Below are positions 19,261 through 26,911 of a DNA stretch of 37,865 nt, one piece after another. Below the pieces are notes generated by a model. The model was not told the origin of the DNA. It searched no databases and saw nothing but the letters and a program-made list of their open reading frames with translations. The first letter of the stretch is position 1. Each line of letters opens with the position of its first letter. The stretch lies in contig JAGOME010000043.1 of the NCBI GenBank assembly GCA_017993715.1, positions 1 through 37,865 of the forward strand. The letters are read 5' to 3'. Position numbers and translations under genes: made by a program. Source of the stretch: Phycicoccus sp. (lineage in GTDB: Bacteria > Actinomycetota > Actinomycetes > Actinomycetales > Dermatophilaceae).

Positions 19261-20069
19261 CAGCCGACCTGCGTGATTTCCGGTCCGCGTTCGAACGGGT
19301 CGAGGGAGCCGCCAGCGTCGGGCTCCGGGGTCTCCTCTGCGTCCGACGCGGCTGTCGCTTCGGATGTCGCAGGACTGGGCGGCAGGACCAGCGGCAGCAT
19401 CTCGCGGGGGCCCATCGGATCGGCGCCGCGCACGACCACGGTGCGGCGATAGACGTCGAGCAGTGGAGCCGCCGCCGCCTCGTCGATGGCGGCCCGGCCG
19501 CCCAGCACCCCGCGCAGGAACCAGCGCGGTCCGTCGACCCCGATGAAGCGCGACGGGGCAAAAACGGTGCGGCCCCCGGGGCCCTGCGCGGGGCGCCGAA
19601 CGCGCAGTTCGCGCCCGAGCGGCCCGTCGACGACCTCTGCCGTCCCGTCGCCCTTGGTCACGGCGGTCGCGATCTCCTCGCGGATCTCGTCCCACAGGCC
19701 ACCGCTGCGCGGTGCCGCGAACGCCGTCAGTTGCAGCTCGCTGTCCTTGATGATCGCGGTGATCGCCATGATGACCGAGGTGGCCTTGTTGACCTCGACC
19801 CGCACCTCCATGCCAGGGGCGGTCGGGAGCCGGAGAGCGCCAAGGTCCAGGCGCGCCTCGTCGTCGGCCGAGACCTCGGACTCGTCGAAGGGACCGTTGG
19901 AGCGATCGAAGGGCGGTGCGGCCGCGCCGGCTGAGCTCTGCGAGCCGTCCTCATCGATCTCGTCGGCGGCAGCCTTGAGCCCACCCGCCTCGTCAGACAC
20001 CTCGTCAACGACGACGCCGTCGACCTCTGCACTGCTCTCCGCGGCCTTGCGGCGCCGGAACAAAGCCAC
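19260..20069 (-). CDS. DUF3710 protein
   Basis: A 269-residue soluble protein. The start is GTG at 20069 (MALFRRRKAAE), a basic tip, then about 60 acidic residues that are probably disordered, then the DUF3710 domain (about 70-225) with LDLGALRLPTAPGMEVRVEV, LQLTAFAAPRSGGLWDEIR and FIGVDGPRWFLRGVLGG. The C-terminal 45 residues are Pro/Glu/Ser-rich. It corresponds to Rv2696c beside dut in mycobacteria. Function unknown; constant association with dut suggests nucleotide or DNA maintenance, which is inference. Confidence 0.87.
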   Translation of the reverse strand: MALFRRRKAAESSAEVDGVVVDEVSDEAGGLKAAADEIDEDGSQSSAGAAAPPFDRSNGPFDESEVSADDEARLDLGALRLPTAPGMEVRVEVNKATSVIMAITAIIKDSELQLTAFAAPRSGGLWDEIREEIATAVTKGDGTAEVVDGPLGRELRVRRPAQGPGGRTVFAPSRFIGVDGPRWFLRGVLGGRAAIDEAAAAPLLDVYRRTVVVRGADPMGPREMLPLVLPPSPATSEATAASDAEETPEPDAGGSLDPFERGPEITQVG

Positions 20070-20092
20070 GTCCTGCTCACTTCCTCATCGGG

Positions 20093-20563
20093 CTAAAAGC
20101 CACCGGTCGATCCATGTCCAGTGTCCCCCCTGGCGCTCTCCGCCAGCGATTCCACCTCATGGAAGTCCCCCAGCTCGTACTGCTGGATGACCAGTTGGGC
20201 GATCCGGTCGCCCGGTTGCACCGTGAAGGCGGTGTGGGCGTCGAGGTTGATCAGGTTGACCAGAATCTCGCCGCGATAGCCGGAATCGACCGTGCCGGGT
20301 GCGTTGACGACCGTCACGCCATGCCGGGCCGCCAGCCCTGAACGCGGATGCACCAGGCCCACCGTGCCCGCCGGCAGCGCCAGCGCGATCCCGGTCGGGA
20401 TGAGCGCCCGCTCCCCTGGCGCCAAGGTCACCTGTGCCACCGCGCTGAGGTCGGCGCCGGCATCCCCCGCCTGTGCGTATGCCGGCAGCACCGCGTCAGG
20501 GTGCAGCCGGCATACCGGCACGGGCACGTTCAAGGCGGATCCGCGATCAGGCCGCGCACTCAC
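20093..20563 (-). CDS. dut: dUTP diphosphatase
   Basis: A 156-residue trimeric dUTPase hydrolysing dUTP to dUMP and PPi. The five family motifs are visible: AGDAGADL (1), HPRSGLA (2), NAPGTVDSGYRGEI (3), PGDRIAQLVI (4) and the flexible C-terminal GDTGHGSTGGF (5), whose Arg/Phe close over the substrate. The GTG start at 20563 overlaps the DUF4193 gene by 17 nt; an in-frame GTG at 20527 would remove the overlap and still leave all motifs, so the start is uncertain. First gene of a four-gene coupled run toward DUF3159. Confidence 0.96.
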   Translation of the reverse strand: MSARPDRGSALNVPVPVCRLHPDAVLPAYAQAGDAGADLSAVAQVTLAPGERALIPTGIALALPAGTVGLVHPRSGLAARHGVTVVNAPGTVDSGYRGEILVNLINLDAHTAFTVQPGDRIAQLVIQQYELGDFHEVESLAESARGDTGHGSTGGF

Positions 20564-20846
20564 GGCAGATCATCGCTCCGCCCTTCTCGGCGGCGAGCTG
20601 GCTGCGGTGATGCACGAGGAAGCAGCGCGAGCAGGTGAACTCGTCTGCCTGCCGCGGCAAGACCCGCACCGACAGCTCTTCTCCGGAGAGGTCAGCTCCG
20701 GGGAGCTCGAACCCTTCGGCCTGCTCCGTCTCGTCGACATCGACGCTCGATGAGCGCTTGTCGACACGACGGCTCTTGAGCTCCTCGATCGAGTCCTCGG
20801 ATAGTTCGTCGTCCGTTTTACGCGGCGCGTCGTAGTCGGTAGCCAT
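20547..20846 (-). CDS. DUF4193 zinc-ribbon protein
   Basis: A 99-residue acidic protein, MATDYDAPRKTDDELSEDSIEELKSRR, typical of the DUF4193 family, with a C-terminal zinc ribbon FTCSRC...ICREC (two CxxC pairs). The ATG at 20846 is preceded by AAAGGAG at good spacing. It lies in the position of Rv2699c next to dut; the DUF3093 gene that sits between them in mycobacteria is absent and the reading frames overlap here. Function unknown; small zinc ribbons often contact RNA polymerase or nucleic acids, which remains speculation for this family. Confidence 0.88.
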   Translation of the reverse strand: MATDYDAPRKTDDELSEDSIEELKSRRVDKRSSSVDVDETEQAEGFELPGADLSGEELSVRVLPRQADEFTCSRCFLVHHRSQLAAEKGGAMICRECAA

Positions 20847-20983
20847 GTAAGGCTCCTTTCGCTGTTCGTCCACTCGGCGACCCAAACGTCGCAAGGCTCG
20901 AGTTTGTGCCCACCTGCGGTCGGAGATTGTGCACCATCGGCGCTACCCACGTCCTCCCCGGGGTCCGATCGTCCGCCTGACGG

Positions 20984-21002
20984 TCGGGAAATCAGGTCCC
21001 GA
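20984..21002 (-). terminator. Weak hairpin immediately after suhB
   Basis: TCGGGA, 7-nt loop, TCCCGA abutting the suhB stop. An alternative overlapping stem (CCTGA/TCAGG) is also possible. There is no T-run; listed as a low-confidence terminator. Confidence 0.28.
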
Positions 21003-21890
21003 TCACGCAGAAATCCCGTGTTTGCGGCTCAGCTCGGCGACCAAGGGGGCCAGCGCCGGGGCGAGATCCGCGCCAGCAACCCACATGAGCTGCCCGGTCG
21101 GAACGGCGTCATGCAGGCCGCCGGGACCGCCGGTCAGCACTCCCGCCTCTCGGCAGACGAGCCAGCCGGCGGCCAGGTCCCACGGGTTGAGGGCCGTCTC
21201 GTAGTAGCCGTCGACCTCGCCGGCGGCGACTCGGCACAGATCCAGTGCGGCGCTGCCGAGGCGGCGGATATCGCGCACCTGGGGCAGCAGATCGACCAGG
21301 AGCCGCGCCTGACGCTCCCGCGTGTGCGCGGCATACGAGAACCCCGTCGCCAGCAGTGCGGTCGCCAGAGCGGTCGGCGCGGGCCCGTGAAGCCCCACCT
21401 GGGTGCCCTCCGTGTCGACGCGGCGCGCCCCGAGGCCCCGCCCGGCCCGGTAGACCGTGCCGCTGGCCGCGTCGACCACAGCGCCCGCCACGGGCGTCCA
21501 CGCGCCCGCGGCGGTGGGGTCGCCGACGACGGCAGCGATCGACACGGCATACGCCGGCAGGTTGTAGACGTAGTTCGTGGTCCCGTCGATGGGGTCCACG
21601 ACCCAGGTGATGCCGGAGGTCCCGCTGCGCCCGCCGGACTCCTCGCCGAGGACGGCATCCTGCGGCCGCAGCCGCCCCAGCGTGTCCAGGATGCGCTCCT
21701 GGGCCGCCTGGTCCATGACGGTCACCAGGTCGGTCGCTGAGGATTTGGTGGCTGCGGCGAGGTCGTGGGGGCGTTCTTGGACGATGAATGCCGCCGCGTC
21801 GACGGCGACGACCGCAGCGATCTGTTCCAAGGTGGTGATCAGGTCGATGTCGGGCACGTCTGGTTCACCGGCGACGGCGGGGTGAATCAT
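21003..21890 (-). CDS. suhB: Inositol monophosphatase family protein
   Basis: About 295 residues from the ATG at 21890. Lithium-sensitive phosphatase motifs: ATDLVTVMD, LGEESGG (metal Glu), WVVDPIDGTTNYVYNLP (metal DPIDGTT), and the C-terminal YYETALNPWDLAAGWLVCREAG (WDxAAG). It dephosphorylates inositol 1-phosphate or related sugar phosphates, feeding phosphatidylinositol or mycothiol synthesis in actinobacteria. An AAAGGAC ribosome site lies in the end of the ferrochelatase gene, whose stop is 5 nt before the start, so the two are co-transcribed. The position matches Rv2701c. Confidence 0.92.
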   Translation of the reverse strand: MIHPAVAGEPDVPDIDLITTLEQIAAVVAVDAAAFIVQERPHDLAAATKSSATDLVTVMDQAAQERILDTLGRLRPQDAVLGEESGGRSGTSGITWVVDPIDGTTNYVYNLPAYAVSIAAVVGDPTAAGAWTPVAGAVVDAASGTVYRAGRGLGARRVDTEGTQVGLHGPAPTALATALLATGFSYAAHTRERQARLLVDLLPQVRDIRRLGSAALDLCRVAAGEVDGYYETALNPWDLAAGWLVCREAGVLTGGPGGLHDAVPTGQLMWVAGADLAPALAPLVAELSRKHGISA

Positions 21891-21895
21891 GGGGT

Positions 21896-23044
21896 TTAGT
21901 CCTTTCCACACAGAGCGGGGAGGGCGACCCGCAGATTGGGGCAACAGCCCGCGTCACAGACCGCAGGGCGCAGGTCGCCGCCGATGGCATCGGCCGGCAT
22001 CACCGGGACGCCGCGGGCCTGCGCCGCGCGTTCGAGGAGGAGATCGACCAGACCCTCGACGAAGGCCGGGTGCGTCCCGACGGTCCGGACCCGGACGACA
22101 GGAATCCCCGCCGCGCGCCCCGCGTCGACGGCGTCAAGGTCGAGGTCGCTGATGACCTCCATGTGGTCGCTGATGAAGCCGATGGGCACCACCGTGACCG
22201 ACGCAACACCCTGGGCGGCGAGCTCCTGGATCCGGTGCACCACGTCCGGCTCGAGCCAGGGTTGCTGTGGCGGGCCGGAGCGGGAGCAGAAGACGAGCTC
22301 CCCCTCGACGGCGATGCCCAGCTCCTGGCTGGCTGCTCGCTCGATCGCGGCCGCGAGGCGTTGGTGCTGGTCAACGTAGAGATCGGCATCCGCATCGCCT
22401 GGCCCACTCGTCAAGGCCATCGACTCCGGGATCGAGTGGGTCACCCAGAGCAGCTGCCCGTTGCGCAGGTCGGCGCCCGCTTGCACGGCTTCAGTCAGCC
22501 GGGCCACCTGCGCGGCGACGAAGCCGGGGTGCCCGGCATACGGCCGAACCTTGTCGACCACGGCCGTGCTGCCGGTGCGTTCCTGAGCCAGCGTGAGCGC
22601 CTCAGCGAGGTTCTCCCGATACTGGCGGCACCCCGAGTACGAGCTGTAGGCGCTGGTCGTGACGACGAGCAGGCGAGCGTGCCCCACATCGAGCAGCTCG
22701 GTCAGGGTGTCGACGAGGAACGGTGCGCTGTTGCGGTTGCCCAGGACGACCGGGACGGCGATCCCGCGATCGCGCAGGGCGCTGTCCAGCCGCTCGATGA
22801 GGGCCCGGTTCTGATCGTTGATCGGCGACCGCCCCCCGAACCGGTCATAGTGCGCGGCCACCTCGACCAGTCGCTCCTCCGGCACATCCCGCCCCGCCGT
22901 GACCCGTCGCAGGAACGGCAGAACCTCGTCGGCGTTCTCGGGGCCACCGAACGAGAGGACCACGATCGCGTCATAGGGGGCCAGGAGTGAGTCCGGTGGG
23001 GTGGATGGGATGGATGAGGATGACGAGAGGGGATCGGGCAGCAC
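21896..23044 (-). CDS. hemH: Ferrochelatase (coproporphyrin-type, actinobacterial)
   Basis: About 382 residues from the GTG at 23044; the frame stays open to 23155 but that part is divergent in composition and would overlap the sepH start. Motifs: YDAIVVLSFGGPENADEVLPFL, HYDRFGGRSPIN, VLGNRNSAPFL, the catalytic His in LLWVTHSIPESM, PIGFISDHMEVISDLD. The C-terminus CDAGCCPNLRVALPALCGKD supplies the cysteines of the 2Fe-2S cluster seen in actinobacterial enzymes. Actinobacteria make haem through coproporphyrin III, so this enzyme probably inserts iron into coproporphyrin (CpfC). A Ser-rich N-terminal tail precedes the domain. Confidence 0.93.
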   Translation of the reverse strand: MLPDPLSSSSSIPSTPPDSLLAPYDAIVVLSFGGPENADEVLPFLRRVTAGRDVPEERLVEVAAHYDRFGGRSPINDQNRALIERLDSALRDRGIAVPVVLGNRNSAPFLVDTLTELLDVGHARLLVVTTSAYSSYSGCRQYRENLAEALTLAQERTGSTAVVDKVRPYAGHPGFVAAQVARLTEAVQAGADLRNGQLLWVTHSIPESMALTSGPGDADADLYVDQHQRLAAAIERAASQELGIAVEGELVFCSRSGPPQQPWLEPDVVHRIQELAAQGVASVTVVPIGFISDHMEVISDLDLDAVDAGRAAGIPVVRVRTVGTHPAFVEGLVDLLLERAAQARGVPVMPADAIGGDLRPAVCDAGCCPNLRVALPALCGKD

Positions 23045-23050
23045 GCCCCA

Positions 23051-23056
23051 AACGTA
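23051..23056 (-). promoter_or_regulatory. Putative -10 box, leaderless ferrochelatase mRNA
   Basis: TACGTT on the minus strand, 6 nt before the GTG at 23044. This helps choose that start over the longer frame. The divergent sepH gene begins about 100 bp away. Confidence 0.4.
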
Positions 23057-23149
23057 GACGTCGAGAGCCCGGCGTGCCGAACCACCACGAGCCACCAGAA
23101 ATGGCACAGTCGGGCAGAACCCTGACACAGCGGCAAGGCGGACCGACAC

Positions 23150-24130
23150 ATGCACGATCTACGACTGGTCGCAGTCGCGGACGACGGCGCCCACGTCCTG
23201 ATGGTCAACGGCGACGGGACCCGGTTCCGGCTCCCCCTCGACGAGGCACTGCGCGCCGCTGTCCGACAGGACCGACCCCGGCTGGGCCAGTTGCAGATCG
23301 AAGTGGGCGGTCTGCGGCCGCGCGAGGTCCAGGCCCTCATCCGCTCTGGACTGTCTACCCAGGAGGTGGCCGATCGCAGTGGCTGGACCGTGGAGAAGGT
23401 CCGCAAGTTCGAGGTCCCGGTCCTGGCCGAGCGTGAGTATGTCGCCAACCTGGCCCGAGGTGCCAACCCCGGGCGCGACGGTCGCACCCCCACCACCTTG
23501 GAGGGTCGCGCCCGAGAGCGGCTGCGTCAGCGCGGGGTGTCGCTCGAGCACCTCGCGTGGGACTCGGCGCGCGCGGAGGCAGGGGTCTGGACCGTGCAGT
23601 TGGTCTTCCCGGCGGGAGGTCGAGAGCGCACGGCCCAGTGGCGTTTCGACCCCAAGGCGCGCTACCTTCGCGCGATCAACGACGATGCCCGATGGCTCAG
23701 CGAGGACGATGATCCCGAGCACGGCCTGCCGACGCCGCATCGTGCCGGGAGCCAGGACCCTCGCGACCAGGTCTTCGACATCGAGGCCGGCGAGCACCCC
23801 GGTCCGCCCAGCGTCGATGAGCTCGAGGACGACCTGACGGACTCTGTCCGCGCCCATTCGCATGCTGGGGGTCGGCGCAAGCGCCGACGCGCGGCGTCGA
23901 CCGCGTGGTCCCAAGAAGTGCGGGTCGAGACGCTGCCGCTGGAGACCTTCGAGGCAGCGGGCGGGTCAACCCAGGAAGCCGACGGGGCGCTCGATCATGG
24001 TGCCGATGACCACGGCGCGGAGGACGACAGCGATGACGCCAATCAGGCAGGTGGCGCGAGGCGCGGTCGGGCCCGGGTGCCCAGTTGGGACGACATTGTC
24101 TTCGGCACCCGCACCCGAGGACAGGGCTGA
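23150..24130 (+). CDS. sepH: Septation protein SepH (DUF3071)
   Basis: A 326-residue actinobacterial cell-division regulator. Residues about 1-165 form the DUF3071 domain (MHDLRLVAVADDGAHVLMV, LRPREVQALIRSGLSTQEVA) with a helix-turn-helix in STQEVADRSGWTVEKVRKFEVPVLAERE. The rest is acidic and low-complexity, with a basic patch (GRRKRRR) and the end RVPSWDDIVFGTRT, a motif recurring at SepH C-termini. In Streptomyces SepH binds FtsZ and stimulates its assembly; that role is carried over by homology. The ATG at 23150 has AAGGCGG about 8 nt upstream. It converges on tdk, and the shared terminator lies at 24336-24366. Confidence 0.92.
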   Translation: MHDLRLVAVADDGAHVLMVNGDGTRFRLPLDEALRAAVRQDRPRLGQLQIEVGGLRPREVQALIRSGLSTQEVADRSGWTVEKVRKFEVPVLAEREYVANLARGANPGRDGRTPTTLEGRARERLRQRGVSLEHLAWDSARAEAGVWTVQLVFPAGGRERTAQWRFDPKARYLRAINDDARWLSEDDDPEHGLPTPHRAGSQDPRDQVFDIEAGEHPGPPSVDELEDDLTDSVRAHSHAGGRRKRRRAASTAWSQEVRVETLPLETFEAAGGSTQEADGALDHGADDHGAEDDSDDANQAGGARRGRARVPSWDDIVFGTRTRGQG

Positions 24131-24335
24131 CCCAGCGCAGTCCCAAGGAAGTCTCCAGGTTCCCTCAGAGGTCCCCCCGAACCCGCAGAATCGGTGGCGG
24201 GCGACGGCCCCTTCGGGTTACGGTGCTGACGCGGGTTCGACAGTGACCTCTCCGAAGAGCCGGATCGGGGCTTAAGACCGGCCGCGCAGGACTTGATGCG
24301 CGCCCCATTGTCCTCTCGGGCCCGCCCAAACGTTG

Positions 24336-24366
24336 ACGAATGCCGCCCCACCGGGGCGGCATTCGT
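24336..24366. terminator. Bidirectional terminator built from two inverted GAATGCCG words
   Basis: Perfect 14-bp stem (arms 24336-24349 and 24353-24366) with a 3-nt ACC loop, between the convergent sepH and tdk genes. Each arm contains GAATGCCGCCCC, so the over-represented octamer occurs here as an inverted pair. A GGGTTTCG tract follows on the plus strand, and TCAACGTTTG on the minus strand. Terminators built from inverted uptake words are a hallmark of Neisseria and Haemophilus. Confidence 0.85.
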
Positions 24367-24392
24367 GGGTTTCGAGGCCGGGCTCGATCCGG

Positions 24393-25076
24393 TCAGCTCG
24401 TCCGCGGTGGGGGCACGGCGCAGACGTCCAGGTCGAACGGGAGCACGTCGGGCGACAGGGCTCCGGCCCGGGCCGCGCGACTGTTCATTCGCCGCATGTA
24501 GTGCCGGCGGCACAGCACCTCATACTCGACCTCGCCGGGAGCGGTCACGGCCGTGTCGCCGACGACGACCTGTTCCCCCTCCACGACCATGGCCCCATCG
24601 ATAATCCGGGCGTTATGCGTCGCCCGGCGGCCGCACCAGCACAGCGCCTCGACCTGCAGGACCGGCGACCGGTCGGCGAGCTCGACGAGCCGTTTGGACC
24701 CAGGAAACAGCTGGGTACGAAAGTCGGCCATGATGCCGAAGCAGTAGACGTCGACGTCCATCTCGTCGACGAGCCGGGCGAGCTGCTCGACTTGCTCGCC
24801 GCTGTAGAACTGAGCCTCGTCGCAGACGAGGTAGTCCACGCGCGCGCCGTGCGAGCGGGCCTGGACCACGACGTCCCAGAAATCCAAGCCCTCGGTGACC
24901 TCGTGGGCTGGCGTGGAGAGGCCGAGGCGAGAGGACAGGACAGCCTCGCCCATCCGGTCGAACTTGGTGAAGATGAGCCCGTCCAGGCCGCGAGCTCGAT
25001 GATTGTGATCCATCTGGAGCGCCAGGGTGGACTTGCCACAGTCCATCGTCCCGGAGAAGAAGACCAGTTCAGCCAC
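24393..25076 (-). CDS. tdk: Thymidine kinase
   Basis: A 227-residue type II thymidine kinase phosphorylating thymidine in salvage. P-loop SGTMDCGKST (8-17), then FTKFDRMGEAVLSSRLG, the Walker B-like LVCDEAQFYS, and the lasso/zinc region CWCGRRATHNARI paired with CRRHYMRR. The C-terminal extension is somewhat longer than in E. coli. Start GTG 25076; 11 nt separate it from the upstream phosphatase gene, so they probably share a transcript. The sepH/tdk hairpin lies just beyond its stop. Confidence 0.95.
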   Translation of the reverse strand: MAELVFFSGTMDCGKSTLALQMDHNHRARGLDGLIFTKFDRMGEAVLSSRLGLSTPAHEVTEGLDFWDVVVQARSHGARVDYLVCDEAQFYSGEQVEQLARLVDEMDVDVYCFGIMADFRTQLFPGSKRLVELADRSPVLQVEALCWCGRRATHNARIIDGAMVVEGEQVVVGDTAVTAPGEVEYEVLCRRHYMRRMNSRAARAGALSPDVLPFDLDVCAVPPPRTS

Positions 25077-25087
25077 GTCCGGGGATC

Positions 25088-26248
25088 CTAGGCCACCGCG
25101 CGTGCGGCGAGGTGCAGCACGGGGATCGCGGTCTCATCAACGGTGGTGGACCCGTGCAGCCCGACCAGGGCCAGCAGCTGAGGCCGCATGGTTCGCGAGT
25201 CCACGACCGCCTTATCCGGGCCGAGGAGCACCGTCAGGTCACCGATCCGGGGCCGCAGCACGTCGCGGACCGGCCCGAACAGACCGGCGGCAATGGCCTC
25301 GTCCCTGCGCAGCAGAGTCGCGTCCGGACCGAGCCGCGCGGACCAGGCTGCCGCGACGTCATCGAGCGCCCCCGGCTGCACATGGAGATGGGGCGAGCGC
25401 GGCTCGCCGGCCACGTGCCGCAGGCCGGCCGCGAGCGCCGGCTCGTGGGCCAGATCGAGCCGGTCGGCGTGGGCGACATCGATCATCCCGTGGTCCGCGG
25501 TGATGGTCAGCGAACAGTCCTGCGGGAGCCGCTGTGCGAGACGCTGCAAATCACGGTCGATGGACTCGAGCTCGTCGCCCCATTGCCAAGAGGCACATCC
25601 GTGAACGTGGCCGACCTTATCCAGGTCACCCCAGTACAGGTAGGTCAGCGTCCGTGGACCTCGCGAGGCTGCGGTCACCGCCGCCTGGACCCGGGCCGCC
25701 AAACTGTCCGCGGCGATGAACCGCCCGCCCCGCAAGGCGGCTCGAGTAAGCCCGGACCCGTCGAAGAAACCCGGTCCGATCCGGGTCACGACGACATCAT
25801 CGGCGGCCGCGATCTCGAAGACGGTGCGTTGGTCCTGCCAATGCTCGGGAACGGGCCCGTCCTCCCAGGACAGCTCGTTAAAGACCTGGTCCCGACTCGG
25901 GTCGAGCACCTCATAGCCGAGCAGGCCGTGCGCTCCGGAGGGCAGCCCGGTCCCGAAGGTGCCCATCGAGGTCGCCGTCGTCGTGGGGTAACCGCAGATG
26001 GCCTGGGGCATGGTCGCCAGGAGCTGGCGCAGGAACGGGGCGTGGCCCGCTCGCCGTCGCAGGAGGGCTGCGCCGAGTCCGTCGATGAGTACGACGACCG
26101 CACGACGAGCCGGGGTGGCTGTCCAGCCCCCGCCCCGCCCGGGGACCGCCGTCCCGAGGGAGCGCGCCAGGGCCGGCAGGACGTCGACCAAGCCGACCGC
26201 GCTCTGATCAGCCGTGAGGTCACTGTGGTCCAGGAGCGGGCTGCTCAA
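25088..26248 (-). CDS. Alkaline-phosphatase-superfamily nucleotide pyrophosphatase/phosphodiesterase
   Basis: About 386 residues. AVVVLIDGLGAALL supplies the first metal Asp, GYPTTTATSMGTFGTGLPSGAHG the nucleophile Thr and the typical NPP surroundings, YWGDLDKVGHVHG the Asp/His metal pair, and LTITADHGMIDV the C-terminal DHG. Substrate is unknown; relatives hydrolyse nucleotide diphosphate or phosphodiester bonds. Start is uncertain: TTG at 26248 begins 4 nt after the DUF5998 stop and fits family length, while the open frame extends into DUF5998 with shadow-like sequence. No signal peptide is visible, so it is probably cytosolic. Confidence 0.87.
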   Translation of the reverse strand: MSSPLLDHSDLTADQSAVGLVDVLPALARSLGTAVPGRGGGWTATPARRAVVVLIDGLGAALLRRRAGHAPFLRQLLATMPQAICGYPTTTATSMGTFGTGLPSGAHGLLGYEVLDPSRDQVFNELSWEDGPVPEHWQDQRTVFEIAAADDVVVTRIGPGFFDGSGLTRAALRGGRFIAADSLAARVQAAVTAASRGPRTLTYLYWGDLDKVGHVHGCASWQWGDELESIDRDLQRLAQRLPQDCSLTITADHGMIDVAHADRLDLAHEPALAAGLRHVAGEPRSPHLHVQPGALDDVAAAWSARLGPDATLLRRDEAIAAGLFGPVRDVLRPRIGDLTVLLGPDKAVVDSRTMRPQLLALVGLHGSTTVDETAIPVLHLAARAVA

Positions 26249-26252
26249 TGGA

Positions 26253-26858
26253 TCAAGGGCGAGCCAGCGCTGTGGACAGGGCGTGGGCGAAGTGCGTGGC
26301 CCGGTCCAGGGCCGCCCGACCATCGGCGTCCGCGGACACCCGCAGCGCGATGTCATCGGCGGTGATGGTGCCCTCGTAGCCGTGGTCGGCATCGCAGTTG
26401 GGGTCGGCACACGAGGCTGGCACCAGGTCGATCCGCGAGACAGCGCCCCAACCGAGGGTGAGCGTGAGCTCCCGTCCCAGCGATCCCGGCTGATAGTGCG
26501 CCGGGTCGGGCACGACGTGCGTCAGCATGATGCCGCGGACCGCGGAGAGCGGGATCGACTCGGTCGTGGCGGTGGCCGTCGCGGCGACGCCCGGCTCGCC
26601 CACGTGATCGTCGTCGTGGTGATCGTCGGCGTGAGCGATGACCAAGCGGCTCCCGGTGAGGACGAGCACGGTGATGTGCCGTCGCACGACGTCCCGGTCG
26701 AAGGTCGTTTCCAGGTGGACCAGGTGTGCCCGGACGGCGTCGCCAGCGAGCGCGGCTCCGACCACGTCACCAACCACGGCCGGGTAGTAGCCGGCCCGCT
26801 CGATGTCGGCGACCAGGTCACGCGGCAGGACGGACGTCACGTCAGGAGTCGATGGCAC
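26253..26858 (-). CDS. DUF5998 family protein
   Basis: About 201 residues from GTG 26858 (VPSTPDVTSVLPRDLVADIERAGYYPAVV). A soluble, His/Asp-rich loop (HADDHHDDDHVG) lies mid-protein and the signature CADPNCDADHGYEGTITADDI follows, as usual for DUF5998, which occurs in actinobacteria. Function unknown; the Cys/His/Asp-rich signature could bind metal, but that is a guess. A CAGAAT box lies 6 nt upstream of the chosen GTG, so it may be leaderless; a longer start at 26897 cannot be excluded. It is followed after 4 nt by the phosphatase gene. Confidence 0.8.
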   Translation of the reverse strand: MPSTPDVTSVLPRDLVADIERAGYYPAVVGDVVGAALAGDAVRAHLVHLETTFDRDVVRRHITVLVLTGSRLVIAHADDHHDDDHVGEPGVAATATATTESIPLSAVRGIMLTHVVPDPAHYQPGSLGRELTLTLGWGAVSRIDLVPASCADPNCDADHGYEGTITADDIALRVSADADGRAALDRATHFAHALSTALARP

Positions 26859-26911
26859 TCCAACATTCTGCCTCACACCCCTCACGCACCGACCCATCCC
26901 CTGTGGACGGG

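Noticed and set aside
24131-24335. Possible small RNA or small gene between sepH and the hairpin
   Set aside because: Only GC-rich sequence without a ribosome site plus start, convincing promoter or conserved fold that I can recognise.
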